The position numbers were made by a program, and so were the translations under genes. The notes under the pieces were generated by a model that was given only the letters and a program-made list of their open reading frames with translations, made no database searches and had not been told where the DNA came from. Of a stretch of 64,000 nucleotides of DNA, positions 24,831 through 34,983 are shown in pieces. How positions within the stretch are numbered: position 1 is the first letter of the stretch; every line of letters begins with the position of its first letter. The stretch is taken from assembly GCF_950100655.1 (NCBI RefSeq), contig NZ_CATNLY010000052.1, positions 248,001-312,000 of the forward strand. The letters run 5' to 3'. Origin of the DNA: Pleomorphomonas sp. T1.2MG-36 (GTDB taxonomy: Bacteria; Pseudomonadota; Alphaproteobacteria; Rhizobiales; Pleomorphomonadaceae).

Positions 24831-25328
24831 TCAGGCGGCCGGATGGATCTCGATCCGCTTGGTCGCCTTGGGCTGGTCCGGCGAACGCGGCACCTTCACC
24901 TTCAGGACGCCCTTGTCGAAGTCGGCCGTGATCTTGTCGCGGTCCGGCGTGAAGGGCAGCGTGAAGGCGCGCATGTAGGTGCCGGTCGACCGTTCCGTCA
25001 GGTGATAGCGGCGCTTGTCGTCCTTCTCCTCGTGCTCGGACTTGCGTTCGGCCCGGAGGGTCAGGACGTCGTCGTCAAGCTCCAGCTCGATCGCCTTCGG
25101 GTCGATGCCCGGCAGATCGGCGGTCATCTCCAGGCCGGCGTCGGTCTCGGCGATGTCGACGCGCGGGCTCAGGAACGTATCGCCCGAGGCGAGCGTCGGC
25201 AGGCCCCAGCCGCGGGTGAAACTGTCGAACAGCTGGTCCATCTCGCGACGCAGCGACAGGAACGTATCCTCGTGCGAGCGCGAAGGAGCCGAACCGCGCC
25301 CGAAGGGCATCAGGGTCTTCTTGTCCAT
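24831..25328 (-). CDS. Hsp20 family small heat shock protein
   Basis: A 165-residue ATP-independent holdase. The alpha-crystallin domain spans about residues 52-155, with PRVDIAETDAGLEMTADLPG at its start, ELDDDVLTLRAERKSE and the final GVLKVKVPRSP containing the conserved A/GxLxV motif (GVLKV). The C-terminal IEIHP supplies an I-x-I tail motif. The ribosome site GGAGT sits 5 bases before ATG 25328 and can pair with an upstream ACTCC (see the RNA thermometer entry), which suggests heat-controlled translation. Confidence 0.93.
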   Translation of the reverse strand: MDKKTLMPFGRGSAPSRSHEDTFLSLRREMDQLFDSFTRGWGLPTLASGDTFLSPRVDIAETDAGLEMTADLPGIDPKAIELELDDDVLTLRAERKSEHEEKDDKRRYHLTERSTGTYMRAFTLPFTPDRDKITADFDKGVLKVKVPRSPDQPKATKRIEIHPAA

Positions 25329-25333
25329 GGCTA

Positions 25334-25389
25334 ACTCCTCATGTCTCGCGGAGTACCCTGGACGAACGCCTGATCGGCGTCCGCCAGGG
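25334..25389 (-). promoter_or_regulatory. Possible RNA thermometer in the hsp20 leader
   Basis: On the minus strand ACTCC (25354-25350) can pair with the ribosome site GGAGT (25338-25334) across an 11-base loop. Just upstream, 25389-25356 can fold into a 14-bp stem with one bulged base (CCCTGGCGGACGCC against GGCGTTCGTCCAGGG). A long hairpin followed by a weak one masking the ribosome site is the layout of ROSE-type elements of rhizobial hsp20 genes. Confidence 0.5.
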
Positions 25390-25474
25390 ACCCCGTAACG
25401 TGGCTCCTCATATATGGGGAGGGGAGGTCGCCTGTTGAAGGGCTGGAAGACGGATCGCCGGGCTTTCGTGGCGA

Positions 25475-25945
25475 TCAGGGATGGCCGTCGACCTCGACGA
25501 CGGCATCGACTTCGACGCCGGCGCCGAACGGCAGCGACGGGCAGGCGACCGCCGAGCGCGCGTGCCGCCCCGCGTCGCCGAACACCTCGACGAACAGGTC
25601 GGAGGCGCCGTTGATCACCTTGGGCTGGTCGACGAAGGACGGCGTGCTGTTGACGAAGCCGCCGAGGCGGACGATGCGGCGCACGCGGGCGAGATCGCCG
25701 ACCGCCGCCTTGATCTGAACCATCAGGTTGATGGCGCACAGCCTGGCCCCGGCATAGCCGTCCTCGATCGCGAGTTCGCCGCCGAGCTTGCCGACGCAGG
25801 CGAGCTTGCCGTCCTTCATCGGCAGCTGGCCGGAAAGGTAGAGAAGGTTGCCACTGGCGACATAGGGCACATAGTTGGCGGCCGGCGCCGTCGCTGCGGG
25901 CAGGACGATGTTGAGCGCGGCAAGGCGCCGTTCGATCTCCGTCAT
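25475..25945 (-). CDS. RidA family enamine/imine deaminase-like protein (156 aa subgroup)
   Basis: RidA proteins hydrolyse reactive enamines such as 2-aminoacrylate released by PLP enzymes. This longer subgroup shows NLLYLSGQLPMKDGKL near the N-terminus, the internal VRRIVRLGGFVNSTP stretch and the C-terminal GRHARSAVACPSLPFGAGVEVDA, which contains the conserved Arg of the active site (HARSAV). AAGGAGA lies 7 bases before ATG 25945. It is 74 bases downstream of the APC permease on the same strand and near the tyrosine phenol-lyase gene, an enzyme that passes through an aminoacrylate intermediate, so a clean-up role fits. Confidence 0.9.
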   Translation of the reverse strand: MTEIERRLAALNIVLPAATAPAANYVPYVASGNLLYLSGQLPMKDGKLACVGKLGGELAIEDGYAGARLCAINLMVQIKAAVGDLARVRRIVRLGGFVNSTPSFVDQPKVINGASDLFVEVFGDAGRHARSAVACPSLPFGAGVEVDAVVEVDGHP

Positions 25946-25981
25946 GGCCGGATCTCCTTGAAGATGGTGGGAATGAGAGAC

Positions 25982-26010
25982 GCCGGGCCTCGTTTGGGGC
26001 GAGGCCCGGC
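25982..26010. terminator. Hairpin downstream of the APC permease gene
   Basis: GCCGGGCCTCG and CGAGGCCCGGC form a perfect 11-bp stem with a 7-base loop, 9 bases past the permease stop and 36 before the RidA start. It may be a partial terminator within the operon, since the RidA gene follows in the same direction. Confidence 0.6.
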
Positions 26011-26019
26011 GATGTTGCC

Positions 26020-27420
26020 TCAGGCCGGCAGCTTGCCTTCGGCCTTGGGGGCGAGGCGGCTGTTGCGGGCGCCGTAGACGGCGTAGATGGCGAGGCCGAT
26101 CAGGCTCCAGACCGCGAAGCGGACCCAGGTTGCGGCCGGCAGGCCGGACATGATGTAGAGGCTCGACAGCATGGCCAGCGGCACGATGATCTTCGGCGCC
26201 GGGCAGCGGAACGGTCGCTTCAGGTTCGGCTTCGTCTTGCGCAGCACCAGCACGCAGGCCGTCGCCACGGTGAAGGCGAACAGCGTGCCGATGTTGCACA
26301 TCTCGGCAACCAGTCCGATCGGCGTGAAGCCGGCGATACCCGCCACGGTGAGGCCGACGATCAGCGTGATGATGTGCGGCGAACCATATTTCGGATGCAC
26401 CTTGCACAGTGCGGGCGGGATCAGGCCGTCGCGCGACATGGCGAAGAAGGCGCGCGTCTGGGCGTACATCATCACCAGGCAGACGGTGGTCAGGCCGGCG
26501 ATGGCACCGGTGCCGACGATGGCGGAGCCGAAGTTGTAGCCGAGCTTGCGCAGCACGAAGGTGACGGGTTCGGCGGTGTTCAGTTCGGTGTAGGGAACGA
26601 CGCCGGTCAGCACGCACGACACGGCGATGTAGAGCACGGTGCAGATCAGCAGTGACACGATGATGCCGATCGGCATGTCGCGCTGCGGGTTGCGGGTCTC
26701 CTCGGCGGCGGTGGCCAGCGAGTCGATGCCGAGATAGGCGAAGAAGATGATCGAGGCGCCCGCCGAGATGCCGGCGACGCCGTAGGGCAGGAACGGCGTC
26801 CAGTTGGTGGCGTCGACCTTCGGCCCGGCCAGCAGCAGGAACAGGAAGATGGCGCCGAGCTTGACGGCCACCAGCCAGCGGTTGACCGTGGCGCTTTCCT
26901 TGACGCCGCGCACCAGCACGAAAGTGATGAACAGCACGATCAGCACGGCCGGCAGGTTGACGATGCCGCCGTCGTAGGGAACGGCGGTTATGGCCTGCGG
27001 CAGCTCGATGCCGGCCGATTTCAGGATGCCGACGAAATAGGCCGACCAGCCGCCGGCGACGGCGCTGGCCCCGACCGAGTACTCGAGAATGAGATTCCAG
27101 CCGACCAGCCAGGCCAGAAGCTCGCCACCGGCGACGTAGGTGTAGGTGTAGGCGCTGCCCGCCGCCGGAATGGACGACGCCAGTTCCGAATAGGCGAGGC
27201 AGATGAAGATGCAGGCGAGCGAAGACAGGCCAAACGACAGCATGATGCCGGGGCCGGCGAAATTCGCCGCCGCCACGCCGGTCAGCACGAAGATGCCGGT
27301 GCCGATGATGACGCCGATGCCCATCATGACGATGTCGACGGCGCTGAGAGCCCGCTTCAGCGAGTGGTTCTCCACCTCTCGATGCAAGAGGCCGATGTCC
27401 TTGGTGCGGAATATGTTCAT
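26020..27420 (-). CDS. APC superfamily amino acid permease (CAT/YfnA type)
   Basis: A 466-residue permease with 12 predicted helices. The APC signature GIGVIIGTGIFVLTGVAA is in the first helix, followed by FGLSSLACIFICLAYSELA and the conserved FFAYLGIDSLATAAEE segment in helix 6. It likely imports an amino acid by proton symport. Its position between tpl and the RidA gene suggests tyrosine or a related aromatic amino acid, though CAT-type members often carry basic or small amino acids. ATG 27420 has GGGAGGAACC upstream. A good terminator separates it from tpl, so it has its own promoter or depends on read-through. Confidence 0.9.
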   Translation of the reverse strand: MNIFRTKDIGLLHREVENHSLKRALSAVDIVMMGIGVIIGTGIFVLTGVAAANFAGPGIMLSFGLSSLACIFICLAYSELASSIPAAGSAYTYTYVAGGELLAWLVGWNLILEYSVGASAVAGGWSAYFVGILKSAGIELPQAITAVPYDGGIVNLPAVLIVLFITFVLVRGVKESATVNRWLVAVKLGAIFLFLLLAGPKVDATNWTPFLPYGVAGISAGASIIFFAYLGIDSLATAAEETRNPQRDMPIGIIVSLLICTVLYIAVSCVLTGVVPYTELNTAEPVTFVLRKLGYNFGSAIVGTGAIAGLTTVCLVMMYAQTRAFFAMSRDGLIPPALCKVHPKYGSPHIITLIVGLTVAGIAGFTPIGLVAEMCNIGTLFAFTVATACVLVLRKTKPNLKRPFRCPAPKIIVPLAMLSSLYIMSGLPAATWVRFAVWSLIGLAIYAVYGARNSRLAPKAEGKLPA

Positions 27421-27548
27421 GGTTCCTCCCGATGACACCGCGCCGCTCGTCCTCTTCGGGCGACGGGTGCCCTTTGTTTGTCGTCGTCGATAAGCGGATC
27501 CTTCTCTCGCCCGCCGGTGGTCGTGCGGGCTATCCGTGAATCCAGATA

Positions 27549-27583
27549 GAAAAAGGCCCGGAAGGAGGTTCCCCCTTCCGGGC
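27549..27583 (-). terminator. Intrinsic terminator of tpl
   Basis: On the minus strand GCCCGGAAGG and CCTTCCGGGC form a perfect 10-bp stem with an 8-base loop, followed by C and TTTTT. It starts 9 bases after the tpl stop and is the clearest Rho-independent terminator in the window. Confidence 0.88.
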
Positions 27584-27591
27584 GCGGCTGC

Positions 27592-30153
<2,562 letters not shown>

Positions 30154-31416
30154 TCATTCGGCGGCGGCCGGAACGATGTTGCCGTGGTGCGGCTGGAACA
30201 ACCGGCCGCGCTCGGTCCAGAAGACGATCACGAGCGTCAGGGCCGAGAGGCCGAAGTAGCCGGCCGTCAGCGGCATGATGGTGCCGTCGAAGGCCTGGCC
30301 GATCATCGCGCCGCCGACGGCGCCGATCAGCGTGGTGAAGGCGCCGATCAGCGACGAGGCGGTGCCGGCCACTTCGCCGAGGGGGTCGAGGGCGAGCGCG
30401 TTGTAGTTGGACATGGCGATCGAGAAGAAGAACTGCATCGCCACCATCATGGCGATGAACAGCCAGAGTGGCGGCAGTCCGTCCCACAGATAGGCGGCGG
30501 CAAGGAAGATGGCCGCCAGGGCGACGTGGAAGACGTGGCCGCCGTGCGACAGGCGGCGCATGCCCCAGGTGCGCACCAGGCGGCTGTTGACGAAGGCGGC
30601 GATGCCGCCGGTGATCGCCACCGACGCGAAGACCGCCGGGAACAGCGCACCGAGACGATAGCCGTCGGAGCCGAGGATCTGCTCGGCCGAGCCGATGAAG
30701 CCCATCAGCGTGGCAAAGAGCAGGCCGATGGCCAGCGAGTAGCCGACCGCCTCGCGATTGGTGACGCAGATGCGGGCGGCCTCGACGATCGACCGCACCG
30801 ACAGGGCGCGACGGAACTCGGGATGCAGCGTCTCGGGCATGCGGATGTAGAACCAGATGCCGACGGCGACCGACAGGGCGGCCATGACGGCGAAGATGGA
30901 GCGCCAGCCGGCCAGCGCCAGCAGCAAGCCGCCGAAGCTGGGCGCCAGCACCGGGATGATCATGAACACCATCATGGTGAAGCTCATGACGCGGGCCATC
31001 TCGCGGCCCTCGTAGCGATCGCGGACGATGGACACGGCGATGACGCGGGCGGCGGCGGCGCCGACGCCTTGCAGGACGCGGGCGACCAGCAGGCCGACGA
31101 AGCCCGTTGCCAGCGCCGATACGATGGCGCCGACGATCAGGATGACGAGGCCGGCGATCACCAGCGGGCGGCGCCCCCAGACGTCGGACAGAGGTCCGTA
31201 GACGATCTGGGCGATGCCGAAGCCGACCATGTAGGAGAAGACGACGAGCTGCAGTTCGTTGGCCTCGGCAAGGCCGAAGCTGTCGCCGATGGCGGGCAAC
31301 GCCGGCAACATCGTGTCGATGGCCAGAGCCGTAAGGCCCATCAGGGCGGCGATAAGGGCGACGGTCTCGGCAAAGCCGGGACCCTGGCGAGCCGGCAAGC
31401 CGGTCGTGGTAGTCAT
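30154..31416 (-). CDS. Bcr/CflA family drug efflux MFS transporter
   Basis: A 420-residue proton-driven exporter with 12 predicted helices. Motifs of the DHA1/Bcr group are ALAIDTMLPALPAIG in the first helix, QIVYGPLSDVWGRRPLV in the 2-3 loop (motif A), and VARVLQGVGAAAARVIAVSIVRD (motif B region). Substrates may be bicyclomycin-like or sulfonamide drugs, but this cannot be deduced. ATG 31416 was chosen because residues upstream are hydrophilic and atypical. The gene appears monocistronic. Confidence 0.9.
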   Translation of the reverse strand: MTTTTGLPARQGPGFAETVALIAALMGLTALAIDTMLPALPAIGDSFGLAEANELQLVVFSYMVGFGIAQIVYGPLSDVWGRRPLVIAGLVILIVGAIVSALATGFVGLLVARVLQGVGAAAARVIAVSIVRDRYEGREMARVMSFTMMVFMIIPVLAPSFGGLLLALAGWRSIFAVMAALSVAVGIWFYIRMPETLHPEFRRALSVRSIVEAARICVTNREAVGYSLAIGLLFATLMGFIGSAEQILGSDGYRLGALFPAVFASVAITGGIAAFVNSRLVRTWGMRRLSHGGHVFHVALAAIFLAAAYLWDGLPPLWLFIAMMVAMQFFFSIAMSNYNALALDPLGEVAGTASSLIGAFTTLIGAVGGAMIGQAFDGTIMPLTAGYFGLSALTLVIVFWTERGRLFQPHHGNIVPAAAE

Positions 31417-31628
31417 GACGAAACCTAAAATGCTGAAAGCAGGGCCCGGAGAATGCCGGGACGCGCAAACACATACTGCTGCGGCCTGCCTGGGCCTGTC
31501 TTGTAGCGGTTCAGAGACATTTTTTCCAGCCCGGACGGCCGGAGTCAGCAAAATGTGATCGGGGAAACGCTTAAGACGAAGGGAGGGGCTATTCGGCAGT
31601 TGCGAACAAGGCGAAGCGGTTGGGTCGT

Positions 31629-31853
31629 TCAGTCGGTCAGCTTTCGATGAAGCGGTGCGAACTTTTGCCAGCCCGTTTGATAGGCGTCCATCACGTTGGT
31701 TCGTGGCTTGTCGCCTCGGCGTTTGGCAATCAGATCCTCCAGTGCCTCACCGAAAAGATCCTCAAGTTCGACGCCCTCTCTCCTTGCCAGATCGCGTAAG
31801 AGCGCCAAGGTCTTGGCGCTGATCTCAACTGCCAGCTTTTCACGGAGCGCCAT
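31629..31853 (-). CDS. Ribbon-helix-helix-type small protein, solitary antitoxin-like
   Basis: A 74-residue protein starting MALREKLAVEISAKTLALL. The LAVEIS segment followed by two helices (KTLALLRDLARREGV and LEDLFGEALEDLIAKRRG) fits a ribbon-helix-helix or Phd-like DNA-binding antitoxin. The tail TGWQKFAPLHRKLTD would be a partner-binding segment. No toxin gene follows within 212 bases, and the palindrome directly upstream supports autoregulation. GC content begins to drop on its upstream side. Confidence 0.6.
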   Translation of the reverse strand: MALREKLAVEISAKTLALLRDLARREGVELEDLFGEALEDLIAKRRGDKPRTNVMDAYQTGWQKFAPLHRKLTD

Positions 31854-31855
31854 AG

Positions 31856-31882
31856 TACACCTCCATTCGCCGGTGGAGTGTA
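31856..31882. promoter_or_regulatory. Palindrome at the start of the antitoxin-like gene
   Basis: TACACCTCCA and TGGAGTGTA are inverted repeats that match except for one bulged C, separated by 8 bases and ending 3 bases before the start codon at 31853. The ribosome site lies within one arm, so binding of the product here could repress its own gene. Confidence 0.5.
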
Positions 31883-31904
31883 TAGTGATGAAATTCGGTA
31901 TTTT

Positions 31905-32447
31905 CTATTTCGTTGAAATGACAAATTTGCCAATCTCTCCGGGCGTTTTAACTACTTCTTTTTCTTGCCACCTGAATGTAACTTCAATACTAATCCCAGT
32001 TACGGTGCACAAAAAGTATATAGCTTTCCAAGCGTTGTTTGCGTCAAGGCCTTGGACTGAGATCCCGGCTTCTTCTATGAATTTATACCCTTCATCCGAT
32101 TTACTTCCGACAACCTTGTTTGACGTTATGCAAGCTGCGAGATTTTCTCCGAGAATTCCTTTCTGAGCAACGGTCTTAATGGCTGCGCGATAGATGTTGT
32201 TCCAGTAAGTATCTGCTGGCTTTAGGGCTGCACCATTTAATCTTGCCGAAATAACGGTTGTATGGCTCAGGTCTGGAGGCGAGGCGGGATCAAACAAGTG
32301 TCCCGTCGTTTCATTGCTCACAGCCTTAATAGCCTCTAGTTCGTCTATAAGGCGTACAATCGTGGTCTCTATGGTGTCAACAAGCGGGATAGCATGCTTC
32401 TGGATCTTTGCAAATGTCTTATCTGACAATGAAACTTGGTGTGTCAT
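31905..32447 (-). CDS. Hypothetical protein (180 aa), AT-rich
   Basis: I do not recognise this protein. It begins MTHQVSLSDKTFAKIQKHA, has a helical N-terminal part (LVDTIETTIVRLIDELEA) and a mixed C-terminal part (YKFIEEAGISVQGLD, IYFLCTVTGISIEVTFRWQ). No membrane segment or signal peptide is present. ATG 32447 is preferred because GGAGGAAG lies just before it; ATG 32459 would hide that site. GC content is clearly lower than in the neighbours, which suggests recent transfer. The general look is that of accessory proteins found in defence or mobile regions, but nothing here proves that. Confidence 0.6.
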   Translation of the reverse strand: MTHQVSLSDKTFAKIQKHAIPLVDTIETTIVRLIDELEAIKAVSNETTGHLFDPASPPDLSHTTVISARLNGAALKPADTYWNNIYRAAIKTVAQKGILGENLAACITSNKVVGSKSDEGYKFIEEAGISVQGLDANNAWKAIYFLCTVTGISIEVTFRWQEKEVVKTPGEIGKFVISTK

Positions 32448-32807
32448 CGCTTCCTCCATGGTGCCAGGAATCGTATATCATCACCCCGTACGTTACTCAA
32501 TGCATAATACGGCTTATATGGACCATACGGATCATACGGATTGGACGGTCGCAATTTGGAGGGAGGTTGTTGCGCTTCCGCGAACTCCCCAGCTTGGGGA
32601 GCGCTGTGCAGTTGAAGCAAGAAAGTGCAAGAAGCTTGGCGTGAGGTGCTTCAGGGCTCGGCCGATGACAATCCCAGCGGACAGGCGTGAGAGCATCACG
32701 GACTATTCCGTTAGGTGAGCCTGTGCGCTAGAGACGGGTAGGGGAACTCACATACAAAGACGGTCTCCACTCGAGAATAGCGAGTAGAAGGTCTCTTCCG
32801 ATCTCGC
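32448..32807. other. AT-richer gene-poor gap with an adapter-like 12-mer
   Basis: No solid gene is seen in these 360 bases. A plus-strand frame from 32502 to a TGA at 32718 (MHNTAYMDHTDHTDW...) has poor codon statistics and an odd near-repeat of CATACGGAT, so I do not call it. CTCTTCCGATCT at 32793-32804 equals the last 12 bases of common Illumina adapters. It lies 4 bases before the stop codon of the extensin-like gene. Chance is possible, but a misassembled or untrimmed join should be considered. Confidence 0.4.
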
Positions 32808-33926
32808 TCAGTCGTCCGAGTACGGCCCCGGAATCGAGCCGGTGATGTCGGTCGGCGAGTAGCCCTGGACGGGCTGGGCGCCGATGCTCCAGCCGATGTT
32901 GCCGGCGCCGGTGGGCGGCGGCACGTAGGCGCCCTGGCCCACCGGAGTACAGATGTAGCCGGGCGGGCAGCCGGGCGGCTGGGCGGCCGGCGCGTCGGCG
33001 TAGACGGGTTGCGGCTCCTGGTAGACCGGCTGGGGCTGCTGATAGGCCGGCTGCTGGGCCACCGGATAGGCGCCGTTGCCGACGGGGGCGGGCGGCAGCG
33101 GCGCGTCGAAGGCGGGGCTGCCGCCGGCATAGGTGGGGGCGGCGGGCGCCGGCTGCGGCGCGGCGGGCCAGACCGGCTGCGGCGGCAGGTTGCTCGCCAT
33201 CGGCATGTTCGGGTCGGGCGTGAACATCGGCGCGCCGCGCGGCGGCACCTGCGGCTGCGGCTTGCAGTAACGATAGGTGCCGGCGTTGTTGTGGCGGGCG
33301 AGGTCGAGGTGCAGGTGGTCGTCGTGCGAGCGGTCGGCGCCGGGGCCGAGCACCGTGGTGAAGGCGCCGCAGGCGCCGCGCGTCACTTCGCGCAGGAAGG
33401 CGCGGTCGGTGGCGTTGCCGTACCAGCCCTTCTTGACGGTGACGGTATAGCCGTTGGACAGCACGACGCCGGCAAAGTCGAAGGCGTTGGCGAAGGCGTG
33501 CTCGGAAAGGCGGGCGCCGGCGATGTTGTTGCGCGACCGGCAGTTATAGGTGCCGAAGTTCTTGATCTCGACCACCGGCAGGCCGTAGCGGGCGAGCGCC
33601 GCCGGCATGACGACCTCTGCCACCCAGCGTTCGAGCGCCGCCGTCATCGGGCAGGAGAGCACCAGCGAGCGGGAGCCGAGGCTGATGGTGCCGTCTTCCA
33701 GCGCCTTGACCTTCAAGGGGCGGTCGATGCCGCAGATGCCCTTGCCCTCGATGGCATTGGCCTTCTGGATCAGCGGCGACAGCTTGACCATGTTGCGGGC
33801 GTAGCAGGCGGCTTCCGCCTGGGCGCGCCAAGGCTCGCGCTCTTCGGATTCGAAGAAGCCGCAGCCCGCCAGTGCGGCGGACAGCACGAGAGAGATCAGA
33901 CCGGACGCGATACGAGATGGTCTCAT
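32808..33926 (-). CDS. Extensin-like C-terminal domain lipoprotein
   Basis: A 372-residue cell envelope protein. The signal peptide ends in the lipobox LAGC near residue 22. The Extensin-like_C domain covers about residues 35-225, with CGIDRPLKV, LSEHAFANAFDFAG and the HDDHLHLDLARHN motif, whose His and Asp residues resemble metal-binding peptidases of the D,D-peptidase type. The remaining 145 residues are Pro/Gln/Tyr/Ala-rich, with near repeats around QPQPVYQEPQPVYADAP, and probably span the wall. The exact enzymatic role is unknown. The stop lies beside the adapter-like 12-mer, so the C-terminal end deserves checking. Confidence 0.85.
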   Translation of the reverse strand: MRPSRIASGLISLVLSAALAGCGFFESEEREPWRAQAEAACYARNMVKLSPLIQKANAIEGKGICGIDRPLKVKALEDGTISLGSRSLVLSCPMTAALERWVAEVVMPAALARYGLPVVEIKNFGTYNCRSRNNIAGARLSEHAFANAFDFAGVVLSNGYTVTVKKGWYGNATDRAFLREVTRGACGAFTTVLGPGADRSHDDHLHLDLARHNNAGTYRYCKPQPQVPPRGAPMFTPDPNMPMASNLPPQPVWPAAPQPAPAAPTYAGGSPAFDAPLPPAPVGNGAYPVAQQPAYQQPQPVYQEPQPVYADAPAAQPPGCPPGYICTPVGQGAYVPPPTGAGNIGWSIGAQPVQGYSPTDITGSIPGPYSDD

Positions 33927-34001
33927 GCCGTCAGTTTAGAACCGATGCCTTAAGGTCCGGTTTACGTTAACCCGGCGATACCGCCGTGCCGTGCGAGGGG
34001 C

Positions 34002-34457
34002 TCAGCGTTTGGCGGATGGGGCGAGAATGCGCGGCCATGCGGGCTCGGCGTCCGCGCCGGTGGCAAGGCTGGCCTGCATCGTGCGGGCCGACCCGACCAG
34101 AGCCTCGCGCGCTTCGGCGACCAGCCTTTCCATCAGGCGCCGCCCCCTTTCAGCGCCCAGCAGCTCGGCGGCCTTCGCCCCGAGGGCCTGTTCTTCAAGG
34201 GCGCAGCGGGCGAGCGCGCCATCGGCGATGGCCGTCGCTTCGGTTGTTCGGTCGCGCTGAACCGCCCGGCCGACGTCGTTGACGGTGCAGATGGTCCAGG
34301 TGCGCCTGAAGACGTCGAGTTCGGCCGCGATCCGTCGGGCGTTGTCGGCCGCGTGGCCCGACGACAGCCATAGGGGCGCGCAGACAAGCGCCATCGCCAG
34401 ATGGCGGAGGATGCCTGCGCGGCGGGTTCGACTGTTGCGGGCGCTTGGCAGGGGCAT
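34002..34457 (-). CDS. Hypothetical exported protein (151 aa)
   Basis: The N-terminus (RRAGILRHLAMALVCAPLWLSSGHAAD) is a probable Sec signal peptide cleaved after SGHA. The mature part is helical, with a conserved-looking pair of Cys (WTICTVND and ARCALEEQA) that could form a disulfide. No family is recognised. ATG 34457 gives the best signal peptide; ATG 34394 or 34511 are alternatives. It is 63 bases downstream of the small gene at 34521 and may be the last gene of the zinc operon. Confidence 0.6.
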   Translation of the reverse strand: MPLPSARNSRTRRAGILRHLAMALVCAPLWLSSGHAADNARRIAAELDVFRRTWTICTVNDVGRAVQRDRTTEATAIADGALARCALEEQALGAKAAELLGAERGRRLMERLVAEAREALVGSARTMQASLATGADAEPAWPRILAPSAKR

Positions 34458-34520
34458 GGCCGCCGGGAGAGACCGATCGTGAAGGGCGACGGGAACCATC
34501 GTCCTCAACATGCACCATGT

Positions 34521-34802
34521 TCACGTCGCCGGCCAGCCCTTGGCGGCTTCGACCGCCGCGCGGACGTCCTCGGCCGATATCTCGGCCAGGGCCTTGTCAA
34601 AGCGCAGGACGCGCAGGTCCGAGGCGGCGACGTCGATCATCACCAGGGTTTCCGCGCCGCCGCACGCTGCATGCCGGCAGGCGATCTCGGTGACGGCGAC
34701 GGTGACCTCGTCGCCAAAGCCGGCGCACTCCCGAACCCAGGCCTTGACGATGCTCGCCCGGTTGGAGGGGCGGCGGGGTGCGAAGGGGTTGCTGAAGCTC
34801 AA
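34521..34802 (-). CDS. Conserved small protein of the zinc operon (93 aa)
   Basis: A 93-residue protein with NRASIVKAWVRECAGFGDEV, then VTVAVTEIACRHAACGGAETLVMIDV and a final helix SAEDVRAAVEAAKGW. The Cys pattern IACRHAACGG could bind a metal. I recall similar small proteins beside COG0523 GTPase genes but know no function. It starts at TTG 34802, overlapping the stop of the broken GTPase gene (TTGA), so translation may be coupled to that remnant. Longer upstream extensions in this frame are antisense shadow of aztD. Confidence 0.6.
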   Translation of the reverse strand: MSFSNPFAPRRPSNRASIVKAWVRECAGFGDEVTVAVTEIACRHAACGGAETLVMIDVAASDLRVLRFDKALAEISAEDVRAAVEAAKGWPAT

Positions 34803-34894
34803 TGGACGCCGAACTCGTTGACGATCGCAGCGTAACGCTTGCCGTGCGGTTCGCCGAGAAAGCCGGTCAGCACGGTTGTGGGAATGGCGGCCAT
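34799..34894 (-). pseudogene. Remnant of a second COG0523 (CobW-like) GTPase gene
   Basis: A 31-residue frame reads MAAIPTTVLTGFLG and then EPHGKRYAAIVNEFGVH before a TGA. In intact COG0523 GTPases the first block is followed by the P-loop AGKTTLLN and a helix of about 12 residues, then HGKRYAVIVNEFGE. Here that P-loop segment is missing in frame and the rest of the gene is gone. A good AAGGAG ribosome site remains. The remnant lies in the same operon as an intact COG0523 gene of a different subtype. Confidence 0.75.
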
Positions 34895-34921
34895 TCCGTG
34901 ACTCCTTTGCTTGTCGGGCGA

Positions 34922-34949
34922 CCGCCGAGCGACATGGTCGGCTCGGCGG
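34922..34949. terminator. Hairpin downstream of aztD
   Basis: CCGCCGAGC and GCTCGGCGG form a perfect 9-bp stem with a 10-base loop in the gap between aztD and the GTPase remnant. It has no U-run and may stabilise the aztD transcript or reduce read-through. Confidence 0.45.
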
Positions 34950-34983
34950 CGCATTCGTTTTGACGGGAGGGGGAAGCGAGGCG

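Noticed and set aside
32314-32718. Plus-strand frame including MHNTAYMDHTDHTDW
   Set aside because: It runs antisense into the 180-residue gene, shows no conserved pattern, and has no good ribosome site for the internal ATG.
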